From NCBI GenBank assembly GCA_049583635.1, contig JBAUWF010000082.1, positions 1-9,486 of the forward strand: a DNA stretch of 9,486 bases, in the 5' to 3' direction. This document shows positions 1-5,851 of this stretch, piece after piece. The notes below the pieces were generated by a model. It searched no databases. It saw only the letters and a program-made list of their open reading frames with translations, and was not told the origin of the DNA. A program made the position numbers and the translations under genes. Source of the DNA: Dokdonella_A sp049583635 (GTDB taxonomy: Bacteria > Pseudomonadota > Gammaproteobacteria > Xanthomonadales > Rhodanobacteraceae). The stretch's first letter is position 1. The number at the start of each line of letters is the position of its first letter.

Positions 1-396
1 GGTTCCGACGCGGCACGCATCGATCCATTGCGCTACGGCAGCCACCCCGCGGGCGATGGCAACCGCAAGGAACTGGCCTGGTTGCGGTTGCGCTACAAGC
101 TGCCCGGCACGGACCACAGCCGATTGATCGAGCGCGCAGTGACCGACTCGGATCAGTCCGGAACACCGAGCCGGCGCCTGCGTTTTGCCGCAGCCGTTGC
201 CGCGTTTGCCGAAAGCCTGCGCGGTGCGAAATATCTCGACAACTACACATTGCCGCAAATCGCGACACTGGCGCGGGGCGCGCGCGGTGACGATCCACAT
301 GGATACCGCGCGAGCTTCGTGCGTCTGGTGGAACTGGCCGAGGGGCTGCGTACCCTCGAGCCACAGTCGGCGACGAAAACCGTGACAGAGCGATGA
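1..396 (+). CDS. VWA domain protein, YfbK-like, C-terminal part (DUF3520)
   Basis: This is the C-terminal 131 residues of a protein whose start lies before the window; the frame is open from base 1 to the TGA at 394-396. The visible part matches the C-terminal domain (DUF3520) that follows the von Willebrand factor A domain in YfbK-type proteins. Recognisable stretches are an LRLRYKLPG strand, the helix RFAAAVAAFAESLR, and the signature LARGARGDDPHGYRASF followed by RLVELAE. Family members are usually several hundred residues long with an N-terminal lipoprotein or signal segment and a MIDAS-bearing VWA domain, none of which is visible here. Their biochemical role is poorly known; they are thought to act in the cell envelope. 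The gene ends 75 bases before the likely sigma factor start on the same strand, so the two are probably co-transcribed. The family call is made from motif memory, without a profile search. Confidence 0.85.
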   Translation, partial: GSDAARIDPLRYGSHPAGDGNRKELAWLRLRYKLPGTDHSRLIERAVTDSDQSGTPSRRLRFAAAVAAFAESLRGAKYLDNYTLPQIATLARGARGDDPHGYRASFVRLVELAEGLRTLEPQSATKTVTER

Positions 397-471
397 CGGA
401 AACGTCGTGCACATCGGCACACGCACGCAATGGCTTACTGCGTGACGGCCGATGCCGTAATCTCCCGGGCC

Positions 472-1026
472 ATGGATGGTTCCGGGGACGACGATGCGGC
501 GCTGATGCTCGCGTATGCGGCGGGGGACATCGACGCGTTCCGCACGCTATACGCCCGCCATCGCGCACATCTGTACCGATTCATTCTGCTGCGCGTGGGA
601 CAGCGCTCGCAGGCCGACGACCTGTTCCAGGAAACCTGGAGCCGTCTGATCGCGGCGCGCGCGAATTATCGTCCCGCGGCGAAGTTTTCCACCTGGTTGC
701 TCGCGCTGGCGCACAACCTCGTCGTCGACAGTTTTCGGCGCGCGCGCCCGCAGGCCGACGTCGACGAAACCGCTCGGGCACTTGCACATGAAACCATTCC
801 CGAACGCGAGCAGCCCGAGCAATCGCTGTCGGCGTTCGAGCAGCGCCGACGCCTGCAGCTGGCACTGGAGAATCTGCCGGACGAGCAACGCGGCGTATTC
901 GTGTTGCGCATGGAACAGGAACTGAGCCTGGACGACATCGCTGCCATCACCGGCGTCGGGCGCGAGACCGTGAAGTCGCGTCTGCGTTACGCTCTCAAGC
1001 AGATTCGACAGCGACTGACCGAATGA
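472..1026 (+). CDS. ECF sigma-70 family RNA polymerase sigma factor
   Basis: This is a 184-residue extracytoplasmic-function sigma factor that would direct RNA polymerase to a dedicated promoter set. Region 2 spans about residues 10-92. It contains DDLFQETW (49-56), which in this family contacts the core polymerase, and FSTWLLALAHNLVVDSFRR (72-90), the -10 melting and recognition helices. A charged linker follows. Region 4 (about 124-181) holds LPDEQRGVFVLR and the -35 recognition helix-turn-helix SLDDIAAITGVGRETVKSRL. Length and the two-domain layout are normal for the family, and no C-terminal SnoaL-like extension is present. An in-frame ATG at 430 would add 14 residues unlike the family; the ATG at 472 starts a typical N-terminus, but neither has a clear Shine-Dalgarno sequence. 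The stop overlaps the next gene's ATG (ATGA, 1023-1026), implying translational coupling with its probable anti-sigma factor. Confidence 0.95.
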   Translation: MDGSGDDDAALMLAYAAGDIDAFRTLYARHRAHLYRFILLRVGQRSQADDLFQETWSRLIAARANYRPAAKFSTWLLALAHNLVVDSFRRARPQADVDETARALAHETIPEREQPEQSLSAFEQRRRLQLALENLPDEQRGVFVLRMEQELSLDDIAAITGVGRETVKSRLRYALKQIRQRLTE

Positions 1027-1895
1027 ATGCACCCATGCCACCGCCACCGGATGACGAGCCGACACGCGAGGAGCGCGAACTTGGCGCGTTGTATCGGCGT
1101 CTGCCAAGGGCCGAGCCGGATGCGTCGCTCGATGCGCGCGTACTCGCAGAAGCCCGGCGCGCGGTAGCTTCGTCGCCACGGTTGCACTCGCCGCGCTGGC
1201 TGGTCGGACTCGGCACCGCAGCGGTACTGGTGCTGGCCGTCGGGGTGACATGGCATCTCAAGCCGATGCGTGAACCGATGCGCGAGCCGACACAGCAACA
1301 GACGGCGCCGACGCCGGCCGCAGAAACACGTGCGCAAACCGACTCGTTCGATGAACCGGCGCCACCGCCTTCGGGCGCTGGAACGATGGAGCGCAAGCGC
1401 GAACTGCTTCCGAAATCTTCGATGTCCATCGGAAATCTCGCGGCGCGAGCGACGAGCGCATCGCCCACCGCGCAATCCGCGCCGCGCGAAGACAAGAAAA
1501 CCGAAGCCCGTCAGGCCCTCGCCGGGCGACGCGCGGGGAACATCGCGCGTGAAGCCGATGACGCCGTCGCGGCCAAACCGCAGACGGCCCATGCAGCGCC
1601 GCTTGCACCCGCAGCGTCGATGCAGTCCGCACCACCGGCTCCCGCTTCGCCGCCCGCGCAACCAATGAAGGAGACCACAGCACCCAACATGGCCGGGGCG
1701 TCCAAACGGGCGGCGACTCCGGAACCGACTGCGCAAGCCCTGGTCGACGCGGCACGCAAGGCATTGCGACGCGGCGACAGCAACGGCGCACGCAAGCAGG
1801 TGCTCATTCTGCTGCACGACTATCCGCAATTCACCCTGCCTGCGGATCTGGCGCCACTGGCGCCAGCGCGCGACCGGGACATGCGCGATCCGTGA
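1023..1895 (+). CDS. Single-pass membrane protein, probable anti-sigma factor
   Basis: This 290-residue protein probably restrains the ECF sigma factor encoded just upstream; the inference rests on the 4-base overlap and the topology. Residues 1-57 are a charged cytoplasmic segment with a helical part (about 15-50) that could bind sigma. Residues 59-78 form one hydrophobic membrane helix. Residues 80-235 are a Pro/Ala/Thr-rich periplasmic linker of low complexity, including a back-to-back PMREPMREP repeat. Residues 236-276 form a compact helical segment of the pattern ALVDAARKALRRGD...ARKQVLILLHDYP, followed by LPADL, resembling one TPR-like hairpin. The protein has no cysteine, so it lacks the HxxxCxxC zinc motif of ZAS anti-sigma factors. 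Its own ribosome binding site is weak, fitting coupled translation. It could instead be an uncharacterised envelope protein; the anti-sigma role is not shown by a recognised domain. Confidence 0.7.
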   Translation: MNAPMPPPPDDEPTREERELGALYRRLPRAEPDASLDARVLAEARRAVASSPRLHSPRWLVGLGTAAVLVLAVGVTWHLKPMREPMREPTQQQTAPTPAAETRAQTDSFDEPAPPPSGAGTMERKRELLPKSSMSIGNLAARATSASPTAQSAPREDKKTEARQALAGRRAGNIAREADDAVAAKPQTAHAAPLAPAASMQSAPPAPASPPAQPMKETTAPNMAGASKRAATPEPTAQALVDAARKALRRGDSNGARKQVLILLHDYPQFTLPADLAPLAPARDRDMRDP

Positions 1896-1950
1896 GCGAA
1901 ACTCCAGGGCTCGCGGTAACTGATCTTGCCACTTGGCGCAGTAATGTCGT

Positions 1951-2556
1951 TCAGCGCTGCATGTATTTCCAGTTGCGCGGTTTGCCTTGCGCGAGCCATT
2001 CGACGGTTTGCGCGAGACGACGTGCACGCGTTTCGTCGCGCTTTGCTTCGCTGATCCACTCCACGTATTCGCGTCGCTGACTGGGCGAAAATGCATCGAA
2101 CGTCGCGCGTGCCTTGTTGTTGCGTGCGAGCGCCGCAGCAAGATCGGGTGGCGCTTTCGGCGCCGGCCTGGGTTTTCGCGTCCTGCGCGCGCCGGGCGTT
2201 TTCACGCCCTGCTCGTTCAGCCGCATGGCTTTGCTGATCCATGCGATCAGCTGACGGCGCGGCGGCAGGTCCGCCAGCGTTGCGAGCCTGCCGAAGCTGC
2301 CCATGCCCTCGCGCGGCGCATCCTCACCGACGACCATGGCGTGTTTCCAGAAACCAAACGACACATGCTGCTTGAACGCGGCCATGCCGGCGAGGATGCC
2401 ACCGGAGTAAACGAAGGACGGCGAACTCCATTTGAGCGTTTCCTCGACATCCGGACAGGCCTCGTGGACGAGTTCACGCAGCTCGGTAAGGATCGGCCGG
2501 GCGAACGGCGCGGCCTTGGCGATATAGGCATCGATGCGCGCGTCGCGATCGCTCAT
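1951..2556 (-). CDS. YdeI/OmpD-associated family protein (DUF1801 plus OmdA-like)
   Basis: This 201-residue cytoplasmic protein has two parts. Residues about 15-115 fit DUF1801 (YdhG/YdeI-like), with ELRELVHEACPDVEETLKWS, then FVYSGGILAGMAAFKQHVSFGFWK and the late helix LIAWISKAMRLNEQG. Residues about 135-201 fit the OmdA-type bacteriocin-protection domain, with PPDLAAALARNNKARATFDAF, then SPSQRREYVEWISEAKRDETRARR and a terminal KPRNWKYMQR. A basic Pro/Arg-rich linker (about 120-135) separates them. This two-part layout is standard for the family. In enterobacteria the family name comes from a reported link with OmpD and polymyxin or bacteriocin resistance, but no catalytic activity is established and none is apparent here. 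The ATG at 2554-2556 has a strong GGGGAGA site at 2564-2570. The gene lies 15 bases after the methyltransferase and is probably its operon partner. Confidence 0.9.
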   Translation of the reverse strand: MSDRDARIDAYIAKAAPFARPILTELRELVHEACPDVEETLKWSSPSFVYSGGILAGMAAFKQHVSFGFWKHAMVVGEDAPREGMGSFGRLATLADLPPRRQLIAWISKAMRLNEQGVKTPGARRTRKPRPAPKAPPDLAAALARNNKARATFDAFSPSQRREYVEWISEAKRDETRARRLAQTVEWLAQGKPRNWKYMQR

Positions 2557-2563
2557 GGCTAAG

Positions 2564-2570
2564 TCTCCCC
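2564..2570 (-). promoter_or_regulatory. Ribosome binding site of the YdeI-like gene
   Basis: Read on the minus strand this is GGGGAGA, ending 7 bases before the ATG at 2556. It lies in the 15-base gap after the methyltransferase TAA (2572-2574). It fixes the start and supports translation of both genes from one transcript. Confidence 0.8.
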
Positions 2571-2571
2571 G

Positions 2572-3420
2572 TTAATCGTTCCGTGATTCTTGTTTGCACC
2601 CGGATACCACCGGCACCTGCCACAGCGCATAGTTCGGTGGTGTTTCGACGGCGGCGATCATCGCGTCGAAATCGTCGATCACTTCGTCGAGTGGACGCCC
2701 GAACGCGTCGGCCAGAGGTTTCGCGTAGCCGTCGCGCCACGCGCCGAGGACACCGGCGAAGATCGGTCTGGGCACACGCAGCGTATCCACCACGACGTAG
2801 TCGACCGCAATGTCCTCGAATCCCGCCGCATCGAGCAACGCCGGCGAATGCCGGCCGCTGTGTCCGTCGCAGCCGACGCCGCGCAGGAACGGTATCGCGT
2901 TGTCGTTCCAGAAACGGTCCGAATCGAAGCCCGCGCGGCCGCCGCTGCCGTCCGGGAAATGCAACATGCCGTAATCCTCCGATACGAGGTGCAGCCAGCC
3001 GCCGGGCTTGAGCACGCGACGAAACTCGACCAGCACCTCGGCAAAATCGGGCACCGCCTGCGACATGTGTCGGCACACGACTAGATCGACCGCCCGATCG
3101 GCAATATCGAGCGCGAACGCATCGCCTTGCTGATAGTGCAACCGCTCGCCCAGTGCCGTGCTTTCGCGACGTGCGACGACGAGGTTGGACTCGAGAATAT
3201 CGATGCCGAGCAAGCGCGCATCCGGATAGCGGACAGCGAGGCGCCGCGTGATCTCGCCGGTACCGCAGCCGACATCGAGGATGCGCAGCGGCCCCGACAA
3301 GGCATAGCGATCGAACAGCGGCTGCTCCTGCGGCCAGATCGCCGCGGCCTGATACGCCAGGGTGCGCGTCATCGCCTCGTCGCCCATCTGTTCGGCCTGC
3401 GGATTGCGGTTGGCGTTCAT
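2572..3420 (-). CDS. Class I SAM-dependent methyltransferase
   Basis: This 282-residue enzyme should transfer a methyl group from S-adenosylmethionine; the acceptor cannot be told from the sequence. The Rossmann-fold motifs are intact: motif I ILDVGCGTGE (47-56), the acidic end of strand 2 in LLGIDI (D74), QQGDAF with D100, VDLVVCRHMSQAV (111-123) as the strand 4 region, and RRVLKPGGWLHLV (134-146). The core resembles UbiE/Methyltransf_25-type enzymes. The C-terminal half (about 150-282) is a substrate-side cap that I do not recognise. The frame is open upstream to an ATG at 3474, but the ATG at 3418-3420 is preferred because AAGGA sits 10 bases upstream (3431-3435) and the 18 extra residues look non-coding. 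It is first in a probable two-gene operon with the YdeI-like gene and is divergent from the VOC-cupin gene. Confidence 0.93.
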   Translation of the reverse strand: MNANRNPQAEQMGDEAMTRTLAYQAAAIWPQEQPLFDRYALSGPLRILDVGCGTGEITRRLAVRYPDARLLGIDILESNLVVARRESTALGERLHYQQGDAFALDIADRAVDLVVCRHMSQAVPDFAEVLVEFRRVLKPGGWLHLVSEDYGMLHFPDGSGGRAGFDSDRFWNDNAIPFLRGVGCDGHSGRHSPALLDAAGFEDIAVDYVVVDTLRVPRPIFAGVLGAWRDGYAKPLADAFGRPLDEVIDDFDAMIAAVETPPNYALWQVPVVSGCKQESRND

Positions 3421-3602
3421 GCGAGTATTGTCCTTCGAACCGATGCGCCGACCGCACGGCCGGCAATCCGGCACAAACCGCCTCGGCGGTTCGTTCGATG
3501 CCGCCGGCTTCCCCGACCGTGCATCATGAGGGCGCCCCGCGCGAGCGCGACGGCGCCACGCGGTTCACCTGTTCGCGCAGTTGCGTCGAGGCCAACCTGA
3601 CG
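3421..3602. promoter_or_regulatory. Divergent intergenic region between methyltransferase and VOC-cupin genes
   Basis: This 182-base gap separates two divergent starts and must hold the promoters of both transcripts unless they start elsewhere. The methyltransferase site AAGGA (minus strand, 3431-3435) and a modest GAGG (3588-3591) 11 bases before the VOC-cupin ATG lie at its ends. I could not identify convincing -35/-10 pairs or an operator. Both flanking frames run open through most of the gap, as is common at this base composition. Confidence 0.4.
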
Positions 3603-4706
3603 ATGACAGCAAATCCCGACAGCGTCCGCCCCGCATCGATACAAACCGCGCAGATTGTACTGCCGTGTGTCGATCTGGCTGCAACCGTGGCGTTTTTTGT
3701 TGACCGCCTGGGATTCCGGATCGACATGATCATGCCGGCCGACGCACCGTCGACTGCCGTCGTCTCCGGTCATGGGGTTGCATTGCGCCTCCAAAACGGC
3801 GTCGAACGCACCGCGCCGACGCTGCGTCTCACCTGCGATCCGGCCGCGCTGCCGCCCGACAAGCGACCGCTGCGTGCACCCAACGGCGTGCGACTGGAGT
3901 GGGTCGATGCTGACACACCGATTGTGTTGCCGGACGCGTGCCAGTCCTTCGCCGTCAGTCGCGGCGGCGACAGCGCCGCGTGGAACGTCGGGCGCGCCGG
4001 CATGCACTACCGCGACCTGATCCCGGACCGCCTCGGCGGGCGCTTCGTCGCCTCGCATATCCGCATCCCGCAAGGTGGTCCGGTGCCCGATTACGTGCAC
4101 TATCACAACATCCGGTTTCAGATGATCTATTGCCGGACCGGATGGGTGCGTGTGGTGTACGAGGATCAGGGACCACCATTCGTGATGCACGAAGGCGACT
4201 GCGTGTTGCAGCCTCCCGGCATTCGTCACCGGGTACTGGAATCCTCGGTCGGCCTCGAAGTCATCGAGATCGGTTGCCCGGCCCGGCACGAGACCTTTGC
4301 CGATCACGGCATGACCTTGCCGACACCCGGAATGTCACCGCAGCGCCTGTTCGGATCGCAGCGGTTCGTGCGTCATGTCGCCGCCGACGCAACCTGGCAG
4401 CCATCGCGTCTCGCCGGCTTGGAAGTGCGCGACACCGGCATCGCCGAAGCGACCGTCGGAATCGCCTCGGTGGGCGTGCTGCGAAGAACGCAAGCATCGA
4501 CCGCGGTCGAGCAACCGACTACTCACATCCATTCCGGCGAACTGCTGTTCGTGTTTGTCTTGGACGGCGAACTTGAACTGACCGGCAGTCAACTCGGTCA
4601 CCACCGTCTGCGAGCCGGCGACAGTTGCGTAATCCCGGCGGGTGTCGAACACGCACTGCTCACCTCCCCGGATATCGAGTTGCTGGAAGTGCGCCTGCCG
4701 GCGTGA
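3603..4706 (+). CDS. VOC (glyoxalase-like) and double cupin fusion protein
   Basis: This 367-residue predicted cytoplasmic protein has three domains. Residues about 15-64 form one VOC betaalphabetabetabeta module (QIVLPCVDLAATVAFFVDRL, then GFRIDMI), followed by a reduced second module ending in VRLEWVD near 96-102. Cupin 1 (about 146-223) has VHYHNIRFQ (H166, H168, Q173) and the second motif GDCVLQPPGIRH (H209). Cupin 2 (about 285-365) has THIHSGE (H308, H310, E313) and GDSCVIPAGVEH (H350). Both cupins therefore keep a three-histidine metal site, while cupin 1 has Gln where the fourth ligand Glu is usual. Bicupins are often dioxygenases or isomerases; the substrate here is unknown. The frame opens at 3498, but ATG 3603 starts just before the first domain and has GAGG 11 bases upstream, so it is preferred. 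The gene stands alone, divergent from the methyltransferase and convergent with the phosphodiesterase gene. Confidence 0.88.
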   Translation: MTANPDSVRPASIQTAQIVLPCVDLAATVAFFVDRLGFRIDMIMPADAPSTAVVSGHGVALRLQNGVERTAPTLRLTCDPAALPPDKRPLRAPNGVRLEWVDADTPIVLPDACQSFAVSRGGDSAAWNVGRAGMHYRDLIPDRLGGRFVASHIRIPQGGPVPDYVHYHNIRFQMIYCRTGWVRVVYEDQGPPFVMHEGDCVLQPPGIRHRVLESSVGLEVIEIGCPARHETFADHGMTLPTPGMSPQRLFGSQRFVRHVAADATWQPSRLAGLEVRDTGIAEATVGIASVGVLRRTQASTAVEQPTTHIHSGELLFVFVLDGELELTGSQLGHHRLRAGDSCVIPAGVEHALLTSPDIELLEVRLPA

Positions 4707-4773
4707 GTCTGTTTCGCCGCGGGAAACGCGCAGCCGCCGATGTGACGCAATCTCGCGTGTTGTCGCCCTGCGC

Positions 4774-5385
4774 TCATGGTGCGACTCCCGGCTGCGGGGC
4801 CGGCGCGGCCGTCAATGGCCAGCGATCGAGAATGCAATGTTCGCCTCGGCCGACAAGACTGTGTACGAGCACGAATTCACGCGCGGTCCAGGCAATACGA
4901 TCGACCCGCCGCGATGCGACTGCTCGATCATCGTAAAGCAGTGTGAGGTGTGGAGTGAATCGTCGATCGACCATTTCGGTCAGTCCAACCTGTTCCAGTT
5001 CTCCCGCAAGCGCGTCCCGCAATGCGTGCAGCCTGGACAGATCGTCACCGCCAAGCATCACCAGCGGCCGCTTGCGTGACCGCCCGCCGAAGCTCGACAC
5101 TCGATCGAATGCGATCTCGAACCGCGGTTGTACGACCCGGCCCGCCGCGACGCGTGCCGCCGCGATCACGCTGCGCGGCAGGTCGGTGTAATTCCCGAGA
5201 AAGTGCAAGGTAACGTGCAGCCGCTCGGCACGTATCGAATTGCTCTTGAGTGTCAACTCGTTGCGCAAGGCGCGTGCCAGACGAACGATGCACGCGACGG
5301 CATCGGCATCCGGGAACAGCGCAAAGAACAGGCGAACATTCGGCCGCGGCGCCCCGATCCTGCCGAGTTCACATGGTCTCGCCAC
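4774..5385 (-). CDS. thpR: RNA 2',3'-cyclic phosphodiesterase (ThpR/LigT, 2H family)
   Basis: This 203-residue enzyme belongs to the 2H phosphoesterase family, which opens 2',3'-cyclic phosphates on RNA ends; E. coli members also ligate tRNA halves in vitro. The N-terminal strand VRLFFALFPDADA (from residue 17) is typical. The two catalytic HxTx motifs are present, HVTL at 57-60 and HLTL at 146-149, with the usual spacing of about 90 residues, and FTPHLTLLYDD is characteristic. A long frame runs upstream to an ATG at 5517, but those residues do not resemble the family. The GTG at 5383-5385 has AAGGA eight bases upstream (5394-5398), so it is taken as the start. This leaves a 16-residue leader before the first strand, slightly longer than usual. 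The gene converges on the VOC-cupin gene with a 67-base gap and has no evident operon partner. Confidence 0.92.
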   Translation of the reverse strand: MARPCELGRIGAPRPNVRLFFALFPDADAVACIVRLARALRNELTLKSNSIRAERLHVTLHFLGNYTDLPRSVIAAARVAAGRVVQPRFEIAFDRVSSFGGRSRKRPLVMLGGDDLSRLHALRDALAGELEQVGLTEMVDRRFTPHLTLLYDDRAVASRRVDRIAWTAREFVLVHSLVGRGEHCILDRWPLTAAPAPQPGVAP

Positions 5386-5393
5386 AACCGTTG

Positions 5394-5398
5394 TCCTT
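5394..5398 (-). promoter_or_regulatory. Ribosome binding site deciding a GTG start
   Basis: The minus strand reads AAGGA here, with eight bases to the GTG at 5383-5385. No ATG lies in frame near the first conserved strand of the phosphodiesterase, so this site is the main reason for choosing the GTG start. Confidence 0.7.
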
Positions 5399-5671
5399 GT
5401 TGCGCATGAATTCGGGTGCCGTCCCTGCATCCCGGCAGGCTGCCCGGACCGGCCCGGGTGCTGGCAAGCCTGTGGCTCACCGACCTTTGTTGCCGCTGCG
5501 CGGCGCGAGCGGTTCAAAGGGACCTGCCGTCCCGCGGGCGCTTGTCACACCGTTCACGATATGATGCCTTGACCGGCCACGGGTGCAAGCGTAGCGTCTG
5601 GTGCGAACTCACACGCGGCGAATTGCGGGGATTGGGATGCGCGATCCTACGCACGTACGAATGAATATGCT

Positions 5672-5683
5672 CTCATCGATGAG
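5672..5683. repeat. Perfect 12-base palindrome, possible operator
   Basis: The sequence CTCATCGATGAG equals its own reverse complement and follows directly after TATGCT (5666-5671), which resembles a -10 hexamer. It lies 168 bases before the start of the giant exported protein gene. No matching -35 at normal spacing was seen, so both the promoter and the operator reading are tentative. The palindrome itself is certain. Confidence 0.35.
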
Positions 5684-5837
5684 TCGGTTTTAAGCGCACT
5701 CCGCGATGTTTCCGCAAGACCACTCAATACTGTCTCACATGCTCGCTGCGCGCACGTGCAGCCGACAACGCCTGCTTTGCACAGATCAGAGCATTCCCGT
5801 TGTGAACATTCATATCACCAATCGCGCGTCTTGAATG

Positions 5838-5844
5838 AAGGAGA
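5838..5844 (+). promoter_or_regulatory. Ribosome binding site of the giant exported protein gene
   Basis: AAGGAGA at 5838-5844 is a near-perfect Shine-Dalgarno sequence, placed about eight bases before the ATG at 5852. It fixes the start of the large reading frame even though the resulting n-region before the hydrophobic signal segment is long. Confidence 0.9.
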
Positions 5845-5851
5845 CCAGAAC

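Larger units (their letters stand above)
5386..5851. other. 466-base non-coding intergenic region
   Basis: This region separates the divergent starts of the phosphodiesterase and the giant exported protein gene. The short frames across it have no family-like sequence and no convincing ribosome binding site. It is less GC-rich than the flanking genes over about 5640-5850, as expected for a promoter region. It holds a perfect 12-base palindrome (5672-5683) and two small GC hairpins near the phosphodiesterase end: CCTGC/GCAGG at 5424-5439 and CCCGG/CCGGG at 5443-5458, each with a 6-base loop. No clear sigma-70 promoter, riboswitch or terminator could be recognised. Confidence 0.7.

Noticed and set aside
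393..791. An ATG overlapping the VWA stop (ATGA) that could suggest a coupled downstream gene
   Set aside because: The frame is out of phase with the sigma factor and encodes Arg/Gly-rich sequence without motifs, so it is a chance overlap.
1891..1915. Possible hairpin between the convergent genes (CGTGAGC with GCTCGCG, 11-base loop)
   Set aside because: The 7-pair stem includes a G-T pair and overlaps the stop codon of the upstream gene, and no T-run follows on either strand, so it is not a credible intrinsic terminator.
987..2141. A 384-codon minus-strand frame opposite the anti-sigma candidate
   Set aside because: Arg/Ser/Cys-rich composition with no motif. It overlaps well-supported genes on both strands and has no ribosome binding site.
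3417..4307. A 296-codon minus-strand frame opposite the VOC-cupin gene
   Set aside because: It is antisense to conserved cupin motifs, spans the divergent promoter gap and carries no recognisable domain.
5416..5664. An 82-codon plus-strand frame in the intergenic region
   Set aside because: No ribosome binding site and no family-like sequence; composition is like other chance frames in the window.
5777..5806. TTGCAC followed 17-18 bases later by TTGTGA/TGTGAA as a sigma-70 promoter for the exported protein gene
   Set aside because: The -10 matches the consensus at only about half its positions, too weak to call as a feature.
5801..5819. TGTGA ... TCACC resembling a CRP site
   Set aside because: The half-sites are separated by nine bases instead of six and the inner bases are not symmetric.
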